A stretch of DNA of 18,857 bases from contig JAQUXG010000003.1 of assembly GCA_028692515.1 (NCBI GenBank), forward strand, positions 1-18,857, written 5' to 3'. Within the stretch, counting starts at the first letter, position 1, and each line of letters starts with the position of its first letter. Positions 1 to 8,483 of this stretch are shown one piece after another. The notes below the pieces were generated by a model. It had not been told where the DNA came from and did not search any database. It was given only the letters and a program-made list of their open reading frames with translations. The stretch is from Kiritimatiellales bacterium. GTDB taxonomy: Bacteria > Verrucomicrobiota > Kiritimatiellia > Kiritimatiellales > Tichowtungiaceae. A program made the translations under genes and the position numbers.

Positions 1-1304
1 CTGTATTGTGCGGATCTTCTCTTAAGAATAAAGGCATTCAGCCTCTGTTGGATGCCGTTGTAAGCTTTCTGCCGTCCCCGCTCGAAGTTCCGGCGGTCAA
101 CGGGATTCATCCGAAAACCGAAGAAGTACTGCATCGTGAAGCCAGCGATTTCGAGCCACTCAGCTCACTGGCATTCAAGCTGGCAACAGACCCCTTTGTC
201 GGCAAGCTTGTTTTTGTCCGTGTCTATTCCGGAAAAATTGAAAAACGCCAGAACGTTTTCAATCCGCGCACGAAGAAGCGCGAAAAAATCGGCCGCCTGC
301 TTCGCTTGCACGCCAACAGCCGCGAAGATATTGATGTGCTCTATACCGGTGAAATCGGCGCCATTGCCGGGCTGAAGAATTTCACCACAGGGGACACCCT
401 TTGTTTTGAAAACGATCCGATTGTTCTGGAACGTATTGAATTTCCGGAGCCGGTCATCGCCATGGCGATCGAACCGAAAACTCAGGCGGATCGCGATTCT
501 CTGAAAGCCGCTCTGCTTTCTCTTTCTGAAGACGATCCAACCTTCCGCGTTACGATCAATGAAGACACCGGACAGACCATTATCAACGGAATGGGCGAGC
601 TTCATCTTGAGATCATTAAAGACCGTATTTTCCGTGAATTTAAGGTGCAGGCCAATGCCGGCAAGCCGGTCGTTGCCTACCGCGAAAGCGTCCAGAAGGC
701 CGCATCCGGAGAATTCACCTTCGTCCGCGAGTTCGCCGGACGCGGCCACTTCGGCCATGTTGTTGTTCAGGTTTCTCCGCGCGAGCGCAGCTCCGGCAAC
801 CACCTCGCCGTTAAAGTTTCAAAAGACATCATTCCTGCGGAATTCCACGACGCTATCAAAGAGGGTATCGGTGATGCACTCTCGACCGGTGTGCTTGGCA
901 ATTATCCGCTGGTGGATATTGAAGTGACCGTCACGGGCGGCAGCGCCCATCCGGTCGACTCGTCTGAAATGGCTTTTCGCACAGCGGCTGTCATGGCTCT
1001 GCGCGCGGCAATCGGCAATGCTTCGCCGACCCTGCTCGAACCGATCATGAAGCTTGAAATCATTGCTCCGGATGAACATCTGGGCGATGTGATGAACGAT
1101 TTAAACGGTCGTCGCGGACGGATCCGCGAGATCGAGGCCCGCGATGCGGTGCAGATAGTACATGTGGATGTTCCGCTGGCAGAAATGTTCGGCTACGCCA
1201 CAACGCTGCGTTCGCTAACCAAAGGCCGGGCCAGTTACACGATGGAGCCGTACCGCTTTGAGGCGGTTCCGGATTCCATACAGGAGACCATCTTAAACCG
1301 GTAG
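1..1304 (+). CDS. fusA: Elongation factor G, C-terminal part (5' end outside window)
   Basis: This is the 3' part of the translocation GTPase EF-G. The reading frame is open from the window edge, and codons from position 3 read V-L-C-G-S-S-L-K-N-K-G-I-Q, which matches the end of the G domain. The nucleotide-binding motifs lie upstream of the window. Domains II to V follow: the domain III signature GMGELHLEI is near residue 196 of the visible part, and the domain IV segment GRGHFGHV is near residue 244. The C-terminus (MEPYRFEAVP) is typical of the family. The stop is TAG, 12 nt before rpsJ, so fusA is joined directly to the S10 operon with no tuf gene between. A second EF-G paralogue elsewhere in the genome cannot be excluded, but the str/S10 context favours the main translocase. 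Confidence 0.97.
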   Translation, partial: VLCGSSLKNKGIQPLLDAVVSFLPSPLEVPAVNGIHPKTEEVLHREASDFEPLSSLAFKLATDPFVGKLVFVRVYSGKIEKRQNVFNPRTKKREKIGRLLRLHANSREDIDVLYTGEIGAIAGLKNFTTGDTLCFENDPIVLERIEFPEPVIAMAIEPKTQADRDSLKAALLSLSEDDPTFRVTINEDTGQTIINGMGELHLEIIKDRIFREFKVQANAGKPVVAYRESVQKAASGEFTFVREFAGRGHFGHVVVQVSPRERSSGNHLAVKVSKDIIPAEFHDAIKEGIGDALSTGVLGNYPLVDIEVTVTGGSAHPVDSSEMAFRTAAVMALRAAIGNASPTLLEPIMKLEIIAPDEHLGDVMNDLNGRRGRIREIEARDAVQIVHVDVPLAEMFGYATTLRSLTKGRASYTMEPYRFEAVPDSIQETILNR

Positions 1305-1316
1305 CAGAGAGAAATT

Positions 1317-1625
1317 ATGAATAATCAGCGCATACGCATACGTTTAAAATCTTTTGACCACCGGGTGCTGGACGCCTCGTCAAAGGAAATTGTCGAGACC
1401 GCCAAACGCACCGGCGCTCGCGTCGCAGGACCCATTCCCATGCCGACCCGTATTGAACGGCTTACCGTCAATCGCAGTCCGTTTGTGAATAAAAAATCAA
1501 TGGAACAGTTTGAGATCAGAACGCATAAGCGCCTGCTCGATATTATTGACCCGACGATCAAAACAGTGGACGAGCTCAAAAAGCTCAATCTGCCGGCGGG
1601 CGTGGACATCACCATTAAAATCTGA
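1317..1625 (+). CDS. rpsJ: 30S ribosomal protein S10 (NusE)
   Basis: S10 is a 30S head protein that also acts as NusE in transcription antitermination. The 102-residue product has the usual length and shows the family landmarks [14 protein letters not shown], the loop segment GPIPMPT, and RTHKRLLDI. The ATG follows a GAGAG-type ribosome binding site. The gene lies 12 nt after fusA and 8 nt before rplC, so there is no room for an E. coli-type S10 leader upstream, and autogenous control by L4 at that site is not visible. Confidence 0.98.
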   Translation: MNNQRIRIRLKSFDHRVLDASSKEIVETAKRTGARVAGPIPMPTRIERLTVNRSPFVNKKSMEQFEIRTHKRLLDIIDPTIKTVDELKKLNLPAGVDITIKI

Positions 1626-1633
1626 GTGAAATC

Positions 1634-2263
1634 ATGAAGAGTCTATTAGGAAAAAAACTGGGTATGACCCAGATCTTTGACGAAGCGGGAAAGCTGGTGC
1701 CGGTAACGGTTATTGAGGCCGGTCCGTGCAGCGTGGTTCAGCGTAAAACCGCAGCCACAGATGGTTACGAAGCGGTTCAGCTTGCGTTCGGCTCACAGAA
1801 GCCGGAACGAGTTACCAAGCCGTTGGTCGGTCACTTCAAAAAAGCCGGCCTGAGTGCGATGCTTAACCTGCGTGAAGTCCGCGTGGATGCGGCTGACGAA
1901 GCGAAAGCCGGCGACACCGTGACGGCAGCTGTTTTCGAAGGCGTTAACTATGTCGACATCGTGGGCGTTACCAAAGGTAAAGGCTTCCAAGGTGTGATGA
2001 AGCGTCATAATTTCGGCGGCGGTCGTGCAACCCACGGTTCGCACTTTCACCGCACGACCGGTTCGATCGGTATGAAAGAAAAGCCCGCTCGCGTTTTCAA
2101 AGGCAAGAAGATGGCCGGACAGATGGGTAACACGGAAGTTACCGCACAGAGTCTGAAGGTCGTTCAGGTTCGTATTGCCGAAAACCTGATTCTGGTTAAA
2201 GGTGCGGTACCCGGTGCCAATGGGACAACGCTTGTTGTGCGTGAAGCACTCAAACGGAAGTAA
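1634..2263 (+). CDS. rplC: 50S ribosomal protein L3
   Basis: L3 is an early-assembly 50S protein that reaches the peptidyl-transferase centre. The 209-residue product has the usual bacterial length. It begins [17 protein letters not shown] and carries the conserved core [20 protein letters not shown]. The later segment KKMAGQMGN contains the glutamine that PrmB methylates in E. coli. The spacing to rpsJ is 8 nt, with only a weak upstream purine stretch, which suggests translational coupling. Confidence 0.98.
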   Translation: MKSLLGKKLGMTQIFDEAGKLVPVTVIEAGPCSVVQRKTAATDGYEAVQLAFGSQKPERVTKPLVGHFKKAGLSAMLNLREVRVDAADEAKAGDTVTAAVFEGVNYVDIVGVTKGKGFQGVMKRHNFGGGRATHGSHFHRTTGSIGMKEKPARVFKGKKMAGQMGNTEVTAQSLKVVQVRIAENLILVKGAVPGANGTTLVVREALKRK

Positions 2264-2277
2264 TTTGAGAGGATATC

Positions 2278-2901
2278 ATGAGTACGTTACTGCTTAAAGA
2301 TTGCACAGGGAAGAAGTTGGGCGAAGTGGCCCTCAGCGATAAATTCGCTGTTTCTGATAAGGGCGCGCAAGCGGTCCATCAGGCGGTCATCACCTATCAG
2401 GCCCATCAGCATCAGGGTTCTGCCAATACACAGCGCAAAGGCGAAGTGGCCGGTTCCGGCAAGAAACCCTGGAAACAAAAGGGTCTCGGCCGCGCACGCG
2501 CCGGTTATCGTCAGTCGCCCGTATGGCGCGGAGGGGGTGTGGCCTTTGGTCCGCATCCGCGCAAAGTCCGCAAACAGGTTCCGCGCAAAGTGGCTCGTCT
2601 GGCCTTCGCCCGCGCCTTTGGCGAACGTGCCGAAGCCGGTCAGGTGATGGTTCTGGATGCATTCCAGCTGGCCGCTCCCCGCACGAAAGATATGTGCGCG
2701 ATGCTGAAGGCTCTGGAGATCAAGGGCAAAGCTTTGCTGATCATGGATACGCTGGACGCCAACGTTTGTCTGGCCGCCCGTAACCTTCAGGACATCGAAG
2801 TGGTTTGCGCCTCCAATGTGAACACCTACCAGATCGTCCGTTATCCGCAGATTGTGATCACCAAAGCGGGCGTGGAACAGCTCGAACAGCGCATGGCGTA
2901 G
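2278..2901 (+). CDS. rplD: 50S ribosomal protein L4
   Basis: L4 binds 23S rRNA domain I, and its long loop lines the peptide exit tunnel. The 207-residue product shows the loop signature (GEVAGSGKKPWKQKGLGRAR, then SPVWRGGG) at about residues 56-83. A GAGGA-type site (GAGAGGATATC) precedes the ATG, 14 nt after rplC. In E. coli L4 represses its own operon through the S10 leader; no such leader is present upstream of rpsJ here. Confidence 0.97.
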   Translation: MSTLLLKDCTGKKLGEVALSDKFAVSDKGAQAVHQAVITYQAHQHQGSANTQRKGEVAGSGKKPWKQKGLGRARAGYRQSPVWRGGGVAFGPHPRKVRKQVPRKVARLAFARAFGERAEAGQVMVLDAFQLAAPRTKDMCAMLKALEIKGKALLIMDTLDANVCLAARNLQDIEVVCASNVNTYQIVRYPQIVITKAGVEQLEQRMA

Positions 2902-2915
2902 AAGAGGAATTCGCA

Positions 2916-3200
2916 ATGAAAGATGTATATCAGGTAATTCAGAAGGTCATGCTGACGGAAAAGGGCACCCGCCTTTCGGAAGCGGAAAACAAATATATTT
3001 TCAGCGTCAGTCCTGCCGCCAACAAGGCAGAGATCAAGCAGGCGGTGGAAGAGCTTTTCAAGGTGAAGGTGACTGCGGTCAACACCATGAAACGCATTGG
3101 AAAATGCAAACGCGAGCGCACTGCCAGCGCCGGGCGCACTGCCGGATGGAAGCGCGCCGTGGTGACGCTGGCCGAAGGCAGCAAAATTGATTTCGTGTAA
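2916..3200 (+). CDS. rplW: 50S ribosomal protein L23
   Basis: L23 sits at the tunnel exit and docks trigger factor and SRP. The ATG at 2916 gives 94 residues and follows AAGAGGAA with good spacing; it reads MKDVYQVIQKVMLTEKGT. A longer open frame begins upstream but runs out of frame through rplD and is not used. Conserved features include VMLTEKGTRL, FSVSPAANKAEIKQAVEELF and VKVTAVNTM. It lies 14 nt after rplD and 12 nt before rplB. Confidence 0.97.
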   Translation: MKDVYQVIQKVMLTEKGTRLSEAENKYIFSVSPAANKAEIKQAVEELFKVKVTAVNTMKRIGKCKRERTASAGRTAGWKRAVVTLAEGSKIDFV

Positions 3201-3212
3201 GGAGTTTGAGTC

Positions 3213-4040
3213 ATGGCTTTAAAAACATATAAACCGACAACGCCCAGCCGCCGCCACACCGTGACGTCTGCGTTCGAAGAAATTACAACATCAACGCCCG
3301 AAAAATCGTTGATCCGTGCGAAGAAGAGCACCGGCGGACGCAACAGTGCCGGACGCATTTCGACCCGCCATCGCGGCGGCGGACACAAGCGCCGTTACCG
3401 TCTGATCGATTTCAAACGTAACAAATACGGCATCCCCGCCAACGTGGTTACGATTGAGTACGATCCGAACCGTTCGGCTCGTATCGCGCTGCTGAATTAT
3501 GTAGACGGCGAAAAGCGCTACATGATTGCTCCGGTCGGCCTCAAAGTCGGTACGGTGGTTCTGTCGGGTCCTGATGCAGAACCCGCTGTTGGAAACGCAC
3601 TGCCCCTCGGAAAAATTCCGCTCGGCACGACCGTTCACAACATCGAACTCAAGCCGGGTCTTGGCGGACAGATTGCCCGCTCTGCCGGCACCAGCGCTCA
3701 GCTGATGTCCCGCGAAGGTGATTTTGCAAATCTGAAGATGCCGTCCGGCGAACTTCGCCGCGTACGCGTCACCTGCTATGCAACAATTGGTCAGGTTGGT
3801 AATGTGGATCATGAAAACATTGCCAGCGGTAAAGCCGGCCGTAAGCGCTGGTTGGGCATTCGCCCGACGGTTCGCGGTGTGGCGATGAATCCGGTTGACC
3901 ATCCAATGGGTGGTGGTGAAGGCCGTACGTCCGGTGGCGGACATCCGCAATCGCCGTGGGGCACGCTGGCCAAAGGCAAGCGCACTCGCAAACACAAACT
4001 GGCTTCGAATAAGTACATCATTGCACGGAGAAAGAAGTAA
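3213..4040 (+). CDS. rplB: 50S ribosomal protein L2
   Basis: L2 is needed for subunit joining and for building the peptidyl-transferase centre. The 275-residue product has the normal length. It shows the central RNA-binding core ([21 protein letters not shown]) and the C-terminal signature [21 protein letters not shown], which contains the histidine equivalent to the functionally important E. coli His229. The ATG follows a GGAGTTTGAGTC ribosome binding site. rpsS starts 3 nt after the stop. Confidence 0.98.
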   Translation: MALKTYKPTTPSRRHTVTSAFEEITTSTPEKSLIRAKKSTGGRNSAGRISTRHRGGGHKRRYRLIDFKRNKYGIPANVVTIEYDPNRSARIALLNYVDGEKRYMIAPVGLKVGTVVLSGPDAEPAVGNALPLGKIPLGTTVHNIELKPGLGGQIARSAGTSAQLMSREGDFANLKMPSGELRRVRVTCYATIGQVGNVDHENIASGKAGRKRWLGIRPTVRGVAMNPVDHPMGGGEGRTSGGGHPQSPWGTLAKGKRTRKHKLASNKYIIARRKK

Positions 4041-4043
4041 GTT

Positions 4044-4325
4044 ATGGCTCGTTCACTTAAAAAAGGTCCTTACGTTGACGTCAAGTTGCTCAAAAAAGTT
4101 GCGCAGATGGATGTCTCTGGTAGAAAAAAACCGATCAAGACCTGGGCTCGCGCCTCAATGATCGTGCCGGAATTTGTCGGCCACAACTTTACCGTGCATA
4201 ACGGCAAGGTGTTCGTATCCGTTTTTGTGACGGAAAACATGGTGGGACACCGCCTGGGTGAGTTCGCTCCGACCCGTTCGTTCCGGTCGCATGGCCTCGC
4301 TACAGACAAGACCGTTTCGAAATAA
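4044..4325 (+). CDS. rpsS: 30S ribosomal protein S19
   Basis: S19 is a 30S head protein that contacts S13 and the A-site finger. The 93-residue product begins [12 protein letters not shown] and shows [23 protein letters not shown] and [13 protein letters not shown], all family signatures. The start lies 3 nt after the rplB stop, so translation is probably coupled. It is followed by a 95-nt gap, the longest inside the ribosomal part of the operon. Confidence 0.98.
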   Translation: MARSLKKGPYVDVKLLKKVAQMDVSGRKKPIKTWARASMIVPEFVGHNFTVHNGKVFVSVFVTENMVGHRLGEFAPTRSFRSHGLATDKTVSK

Positions 4326-4403
4326 CGTTTTTTTTAATAGAAGTTCTGGATTTGAAAATGGAATGACGTATAGTTGCCGCCTTTGCGTTCAGGTAGCGGC
4401 AGC
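4313..4403 (+). promoter_or_regulatory. Structured rpsS-rplV spacer (candidate RNA element)
   Basis: The spacer between rpsS and rplV is 95 nt, while nearly all other gaps in this operon are under 35 nt. At its left edge a short inverted repeat overlapping the rpsS stop (CGTT 4313-4316, AACG 4324-4327) is followed by eight T residues (4328-4335). This resembles a very weak intrinsic terminator. Further right, GTTGCCGC (4373-4380) can pair with GCGGCAGC (4396-4403), giving an 8-bp stem with one G-U pair and a 15-nt loop, 17 nt before the rplV ATG. I see no convincing -35/-10 pair. A protein-binding or attenuation element is possible but unproven. Confidence 0.4.
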
Positions 4404-4420
4404 AAATTGAGAGTAAAAAC

Positions 4421-4756
4421 ATGGAAGTTTCAGCAACAACAAAATATGTAAGAATGTCGCCGATCAAGGCACGCTATATGGCGTCCGAGATCCGTGGACT
4501 TTCGGTTGCGGAAGCCCTTCGTATTACAAGCTTTAACGCAATGAAAGCGGCGGCGGAGATCGGCAAGACCCTCCAGTCGGCCGTTGCCAATGCGGCGAGT
4601 AATGAAGGGGTCTCTGCAGACAAATTATTTGTAAAAGATGCCTATGTGGATGGTGGTCCGTCGCTTAAGCGTTCCCGCCCGCGTGCTCGCGGTTCGGCTT
4701 CGCCTATTCGTAAGCGCACGTCTCACATCACTGTGGTTGTATCGGATCGTAAATAA
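4421..4756 (+). CDS. rplV: 50S ribosomal protein L22
   Basis: L22 binds across all 23S domains, and its beta-hairpin lines the exit tunnel constriction. The 111-residue product begins MEVSATTKYVRMSPIKAR and carries the hairpin signature VDGGPSLKRSRPRARGSA followed by PIRKRTSHITVVV. The ATG follows a GAGAG purine stretch. It is separated from rpsS by an unusually long spacer, so its expression may be adjusted separately. Confidence 0.97.
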   Translation: MEVSATTKYVRMSPIKARYMASEIRGLSVAEALRITSFNAMKAAAEIGKTLQSAVANAASNEGVSADKLFVKDAYVDGGPSLKRSRPRARGSASPIRKRTSHITVVVSDRK

Positions 4757-4771
4757 GGAAAGGGAATCGTT

Positions 4772-5407
4772 TTGGGACAGAAAGTAAATCCTATCGGACT
4801 CCGGATTGCGGTTAATAAGAACTGGCGCTCGCGCTGGTTCGCCGGCAAAAAAGAGTTTGCTGATCTGCTTCAAGAGGATATCGCTATCCGCGAAGCCGTG
4901 CTCAAACGTCTTAAAGATGCTTCGATTTCGAACGTCTTTATTGAACGTTATGCCAATCGTGTCCGCGTGACCATTCGCACCGCCCGTCCGGGTTTGGTGA
5001 TTGGCCGCAAGGGCGAAGACATCGAAAAGTTGCGCGAGCAGCTCAGTAAGATGACCAAAAAAGAAGTTTACATCGAAATTGATGAAGTCAAGAGCCCTGA
5101 CCTCGACGCCAAATTGGTCGCCGAAGGAATTGCCCTGCAGCTGGAACGTCGTGTTTCTCATCGCCGTGCCATGAAGCGCGCGATTCAGATGGCGATGGAT
5201 ACCGGTGCGGACGGCATCAAAGTGCTGGCTGGCGGACGTCTCGGCGGTGCCGAAATTTCCCGTTCGGAAAGCTATAAAGAAGGAAGGATTCCGCTTCATA
5301 CGCTGCGGGCTGACATCGACTACGGAACGGCAACGGCCCGTACGGTCGCCGGCGCGATCGGAATCAAAGTGTGGATTTGTAAGAAGGATGAGAAGGCGCA
5401 AGCTTAG
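4772..5407 (+). CDS. rpsC: 30S ribosomal protein S3 (TTG start)
   Basis: S3 forms part of the mRNA entry channel and helicase of the 30S subunit. The product has 211 residues. It starts with TTG: the codons after it read [11 protein letters not shown], the conserved N-terminus, and AAAGGG (4759-4764) is spaced 7 nt away; no ATG fits. The KH-type RNA-binding segment is visible as [20 protein letters not shown] (about residues 72-91), and the C-terminal domain as [12 protein letters not shown] and the later [13 protein letters not shown]. Confidence 0.97.
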   Translation: MGQKVNPIGLRIAVNKNWRSRWFAGKKEFADLLQEDIAIREAVLKRLKDASISNVFIERYANRVRVTIRTARPGLVIGRKGEDIEKLREQLSKMTKKEVYIEIDEVKSPDLDAKLVAEGIALQLERRVSHRRAMKRAIQMAMDTGADGIKVLAGGRLGGAEISRSESYKEGRIPLHTLRADIDYGTATARTVAGAIGIKVWICKKDEKAQA

Positions 5408-5419
5408 GAGTATTGACCA

Positions 5420-5839
5420 ATGCCTTTAATGCCCAAACGAGTTAAGTATCGGAAAGTCCAAAAGGGCTCCCGCGGTGGTATGTCTAAAGCCGGCACAACG
5501 CTGTCTTTCGGTGAATACGGCCTGCAAGCGCTGGAGCGCGCATGGATCACAAACATTCAGATTGAGGCCTGCCGTGTGGCGATCAACCGCAATCTGAAGC
5601 GCAAAGGAAAGCTTTGGCTTCGAATTTACCCGGATAAGCCGTTTACAAAAAAACCGCTTGAAGTCCGAATGGGTAAAGGAAAAGGCGGCGTCGAAGGCTG
5701 GGTTGCGGTTGTACGCCCCGGACGGATGCTGTTTGAGCTGGACGGGGTTACCGAACAGCAGGCGCGCGTTGCTATGCGGCTCGCGGCCACAAAGCTGCCC
5801 ATCCGTGTGCGCTTTGTGACACGCCATGCCGTCAACTAA
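5420..5839 (+). CDS. rplP: 50S ribosomal protein L16
   Basis: L16 helps place tRNA in the A site of the 50S subunit. The first ATG (5420) follows TAGGAG by 9 nt and gives 139 residues beginning [16 protein letters not shown]; the second ATG (5429) is a possible alternative four codons in. Landmarks are [37 protein letters not shown] and the C-terminal [12 protein letters not shown]. It lies 12 nt after rpsC. Confidence 0.97.
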   Translation: MPLMPKRVKYRKVQKGSRGGMSKAGTTLSFGEYGLQALERAWITNIQIEACRVAINRNLKRKGKLWLRIYPDKPFTKKPLEVRMGKGKGGVEGWVAVVRPGRMLFELDGVTEQQARVAMRLAATKLPIRVRFVTRHAVN

Positions 5840-5854
5840 TTGAGAGTATTCGGA

Positions 5855-6055
5855 ATGAAAAAAGTAAAACAACTTACAGATCTGACAACCGTTGAGATGC
5901 AACAGCAGCTCGATGATGCGAAGAAGGAGCTGTTCACGCTGCGCCTTCAGCAGGTTTCCGGTCAGCTGGAAAATCCGCTGCGTATCCGTGCCGTACGGCG
6001 CTCGATTGCGCGCATCAAAACAGTTATGAATCAGGCGGCTAACGCCGAGGGGTAA
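5855..6055 (+). CDS. rpmC: 50S ribosomal protein L29
   Basis: L29 is a small two-helix protein beside L23 at the tunnel exit. I chose the ATG at 5855 (66 residues, [19 protein letters not shown]). A TTG in the same frame, overlapping the rplP stop, would add five unlikely residues. The hairpin signature [20 protein letters not shown] is followed by the conserved [13 protein letters not shown]. The stop is 3 nt before rpsQ, and the rpsQ ribosome binding site lies over the end of this gene. Confidence 0.96.
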   Translation: MKKVKQLTDLTTVEMQQQLDDAKKELFTLRLQQVSGQLENPLRIRAVRRSIARIKTVMNQAANAEG

Positions 6056-6058
6056 AAG

Positions 6059-6310
6059 ATGGAGTCAAGAGGTCATCGGAAAGTGCGCGAAGGTCGCGTT
6101 TGCAGTGCGGTGGGAAATAAAACCATCGCCGTGCTCATCGAGCGCCGGGTTCGGCATCCTTTGCTGGGCAAGGAACTGCGTGTGACGAAGAAAATTCACG
6201 CGCATGATGAGAATAACGAAGCCAAAATCGGGAATGTGGTCCGTGTAATGGAAACCCGTCCGATCAGCCGGTTGAAACATTGGCGGCTTGTGGAAATTTT
6301 GTCGAAATAA
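6059..6310 (+). CDS. rpsQ: 30S ribosomal protein S17
   Basis: S17 is a primary 16S rRNA-binding protein with an OB fold. The 83-residue product shows [40 protein letters not shown] and [15 protein letters not shown], a full match to family landmarks. The ribosome binding site GAGGGG lies in the last codons of rpmC, so the two are translationally coupled. Confidence 0.97.
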   Translation: MESRGHRKVREGRVCSAVGNKTIAVLIERRVRHPLLGKELRVTKKIHAHDENNEAKIGNVVRVMETRPISRLKHWRLVEILSK

Positions 6311-6325
6311 GGCAGGGTAAAGAAA

Positions 6326-6691
6326 ATGATTTCAGTACAGACCAGACTGGATGTCGCGGATAACACGGGCGCTCGCAGCGTGATGTGTATCCGGGTGTTA
6401 AAGACTAAGCGCAGATACGCGAAAGTCGGTGAAGTAATCAAAGTGGCCGTTAAAGAAGCCCAACCCGGCGGCGTCGTCAAAAAAGGCGATGTGTGCGAGG
6501 CGGTTGTGGTTCGTACGAAGGCTCCGATCCGTCGCGCCGACGGCTCCGTCCTGCGGTTCGATCATAATGCGGCCGTCATCATTGATGTGAATAAAAACCC
6601 GCGCGGAACGCGCATTTTCGGCCCAGTGGCTCGCGAGCTGCGCGACGGCAACTTCATGAAGGTTGTCTCGTTGGCGCCCGAAGTGCTTTAA
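6326..6691 (+). CDS. rplN: 50S ribosomal protein L14
   Basis: L14 sits at the subunit interface and forms bridge B8. The 121-residue product, the usual length, begins [22 protein letters not shown] and contains [32 protein letters not shown] and [13 protein letters not shown]. The ATG follows GGCAGGGTAAAGAAA. It lies 15 nt after rpsQ. Confidence 0.98.
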   Translation: MISVQTRLDVADNTGARSVMCIRVLKTKRRYAKVGEVIKVAVKEAQPGGVVKKGDVCEAVVVRTKAPIRRADGSVLRFDHNAAVIIDVNKNPRGTRIFGPVARELRDGNFMKVVSLAPEVL

Positions 6692-6707
6692 GAGAGGAAC
6701 GTTTTGT

Positions 6708-6929
6708 ATGGCAGCAATTAAAAAAAATGATTTAGTCAAAGCCATTTGTGGTGATGACAAGGGTAAGACCGGTAAGGTTCTGCAGGTGCTCCCGGGCAGC
6801 CAGCGGGCCGTGGTCGAAGGTCTGAATGTTGTAAAGAAGCACATGCGCAAAACGCAGGACAATCCGCAGGGCGGCGTGTTCAATAAAGAGGCTTCGATCC
6901 ATATTTCGAACCTGAAAAAAGCAGAATAA
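6708..6929 (+). CDS. rplX: 50S ribosomal protein L24, short form
   Basis: L24 is an assembly-initiating 50S protein. I chose the ATG at 6708, which follows GAGAGGAAC; upstream alternative starts overlap rplN. The product has only 73 residues, while many bacterial L24 proteins have about 100. The KOW core is present ([19 protein letters not shown], residues 6-24), as is the loop [17 protein letters not shown]. The protein then ends with LKKAE. The usual C-terminal extension, which often starts DPKTGKPTRV, is absent. Only 32 nt separate the stop from rplE, so it has not simply been frameshifted off. Confidence 0.94.
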   Translation: MAAIKKNDLVKAICGDDKGKTGKVLQVLPGSQRAVVEGLNVVKKHMRKTQDNPQGGVFNKEASIHISNLKKAE

Positions 6930-6961
6930 CTTAATCCATTTATCCAGAGGGGTGGGTATCC

Positions 6962-7525
6962 ATGATACCGGCAATGAAGAAAAAATATCGTGAACTAGTG
7001 GTGCCGGAACTTCAGAAGAAGTTCAACTACGGCAACTGCATGCAGATTCCGTCACTTTCCAAGATCAATATTAACGTTTCGGTCGGCATGCAGCATGACC
7101 GCGATGCGTTGCAGGCGGTTCTTGACGATCTGGGGAAAATCACCGGTCAGCGTCCGGTCACCATCAAGGCCCGGAAGAGCGTGTCCAACTTCAAACTGCG
7201 CGAAGGCGTTGCCCTCGCTGGTAAAGTGACACTGCGCGGCGCCCGGATGTATGAATTCATGGACCGGCTGATCAACATTGCTCTGCCGCGCATCCGTGAC
7301 TTCCGCGGCATCCCGCCCAAATCCTTTGACGGACGCGGAAACTACTCGCTCGGTCTCACCGAGCAGACCATTTTCCCGGAAATCAATCCGGACCACGTCC
7401 GTAAAGTACACGGCATGGACGTGACATTTGTCACAACGGCCAAGAGCAACGCAGAAGCCTACGAACTGCTGAGCCTCATGGGGATGCCGTTTGAAGCCGC
7501 CAAAAATAAAGGTGAACAGCAATGA
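6962..7525 (+). CDS. rplE: 50S ribosomal protein L5
   Basis: L5 is part of the central protuberance and binds 5S rRNA and P-site tRNA. The 187-residue product shows QIPSLSKININVSVG, GQRPVTIKARKSVSNFKLRE, the segment VALAGKVTLRG and RDFRGIPPKSFDGRGNY. A strong AGAGGGGTGGG purine tract precedes the ATG. The last four bases overlap the start of rpsH (ATGA). S14 normally sits between these two genes and is missing here. Confidence 0.98.
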   Translation: MIPAMKKKYRELVVPELQKKFNYGNCMQIPSLSKININVSVGMQHDRDALQAVLDDLGKITGQRPVTIKARKSVSNFKLREGVALAGKVTLRGARMYEFMDRLINIALPRIRDFRGIPPKSFDGRGNYSLGLTEQTIFPEINPDHVRKVHGMDVTFVTTAKSNAEAYELLSLMGMPFEAAKNKGEQQ

Positions 7526-7923
7526 TATTGTGCGATCCCATTTCTGATATGTTGACCCGCATCCGCAACGCCAATATGGCGAAGCACGTTAAGGTGCAGA
7601 TGCCGCACTCGAAAATGAAGAGTGAACTGGCCCGCATCCTGAAGCAGGAAGGCTACATCAAAGACTACACCACCGAAAAAGTGGAAGGTAAGCCCACTCT
7701 GGTTCTTTTCCTGAAATACCGGGAAGATAATCAGAAGCCGGTTATTGAAGGCCTGCGCCGCGTCAGCCGCCCGAGCTGTCACCGCTATGTGGGTGCCGAT
7801 GATGTTCCGCGCGTGCTGGGCGGTATCGGCACTGCGATTTTGAGCACGTCCTCCGGTATGCTCAGCGACGGAGAGGCTCGCAAAGCCCATGTGGGCGGCG
7901 AAGTCCTTTGCTATGTTTGGTAA
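7522..7923 (+). CDS. rpsH: 30S ribosomal protein S8
   Basis: S8 is a primary 16S rRNA binder and, in E. coli, the repressor of the spc operon, whose target site lies near the start of rplE. The 133-residue product begins MILCDPISDMLTRIRNA and ends GILSTS-type (AILSTSSGMLSDGEARK, then HVGGEVLCYVW). It overlaps rplE by 4 nt, with AAGGTG inside rplE as ribosome binding site, indicating translational coupling. Confidence 0.98.
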   Translation: MILCDPISDMLTRIRNANMAKHVKVQMPHSKMKSELARILKQEGYIKDYTTEKVEGKPTLVLFLKYREDNQKPVIEGLRRVSRPSCHRYVGADDVPRVLGGIGTAILSTSSGMLSDGEARKAHVGGEVLCYVW

Positions 7924-7944
7924 TTTCAAATTGAGGTTGTAACG

Positions 7945-8481
7945 ATGTCTAGAATAGGAAAATTGCCTCTGACGGTTCCGGCGGGCGTGGAAGTGACGCT
8001 CGACGGAGATGTCGCGACGGTTAAAGGCCCCAAAGGGCAGAGCACGCTGCGGATTCCTTCGAAGATCACGGTGTCGATCGATGGATCACAGGTTGTTGTG
8101 GATCGTAAAGATGAAGTCAAACAATCCCGCGCGCTGCACGGCACCATCCGCAACACACTGAAGAACATGGTTCTCGGTGTGAAGGACGGCTATGTGAAAG
8201 AACTCGAAATTCAGGGCGTCGGCTACAAAGCGGTGCTGCAGGGCAACGTTCTTGTTCTTTCACTCGGTTTCTCGCATGAAATCAAATACGAAATCCCCAA
8301 AGACATCAAAGTCGAGGTCACTGGGACAACGGATGTAAAAGTATCAGGGCACGAAAAAGCCCAGGTCGGTCAGGTCGCCTCGCGCATTCGCGCGTTTTCT
8401 CCCGCTGAACCCTATAAGGGCAAAGGCGTGCGTTATAAAGGCGAACAGGTTCGGCGCAAAGAAGGTAAGGCAGTGGCGTAA
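7945..8481 (+). CDS. rplF: 50S ribosomal protein L6
   Basis: L6 lies near the factor-binding site by the sarcin-ricin loop. The 178-residue product consists of two duplicated domains: N-terminal SRIGKLPLTVPAGVEVTLDG and C-terminal VEVTGTTDVKVSGHEKAQVG, ending in PAEPYKGKGVRYKGEQVRRK. Length and motifs are standard. The start follows TTGAGGTTGTAACG, 21 nt after rpsH. Confidence 0.98.
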   Translation: MSRIGKLPLTVPAGVEVTLDGDVATVKGPKGQSTLRIPSKITVSIDGSQVVVDRKDEVKQSRALHGTIRNTLKNMVLGVKDGYVKELEIQGVGYKAVLQGNVLVLSLGFSHEIKYEIPKDIKVEVTGTTDVKVSGHEKAQVGQVASRIRAFSPAEPYKGKGVRYKGEQVRRKEGKAVA

Positions 8482-8483
8482 TC

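Noticed and set aside
4352..4374. Promoter TTGAAA...TATAGT before rplV
   Set aside because: The two boxes are only 11 nt apart, too close for a sigma-70 promoter.
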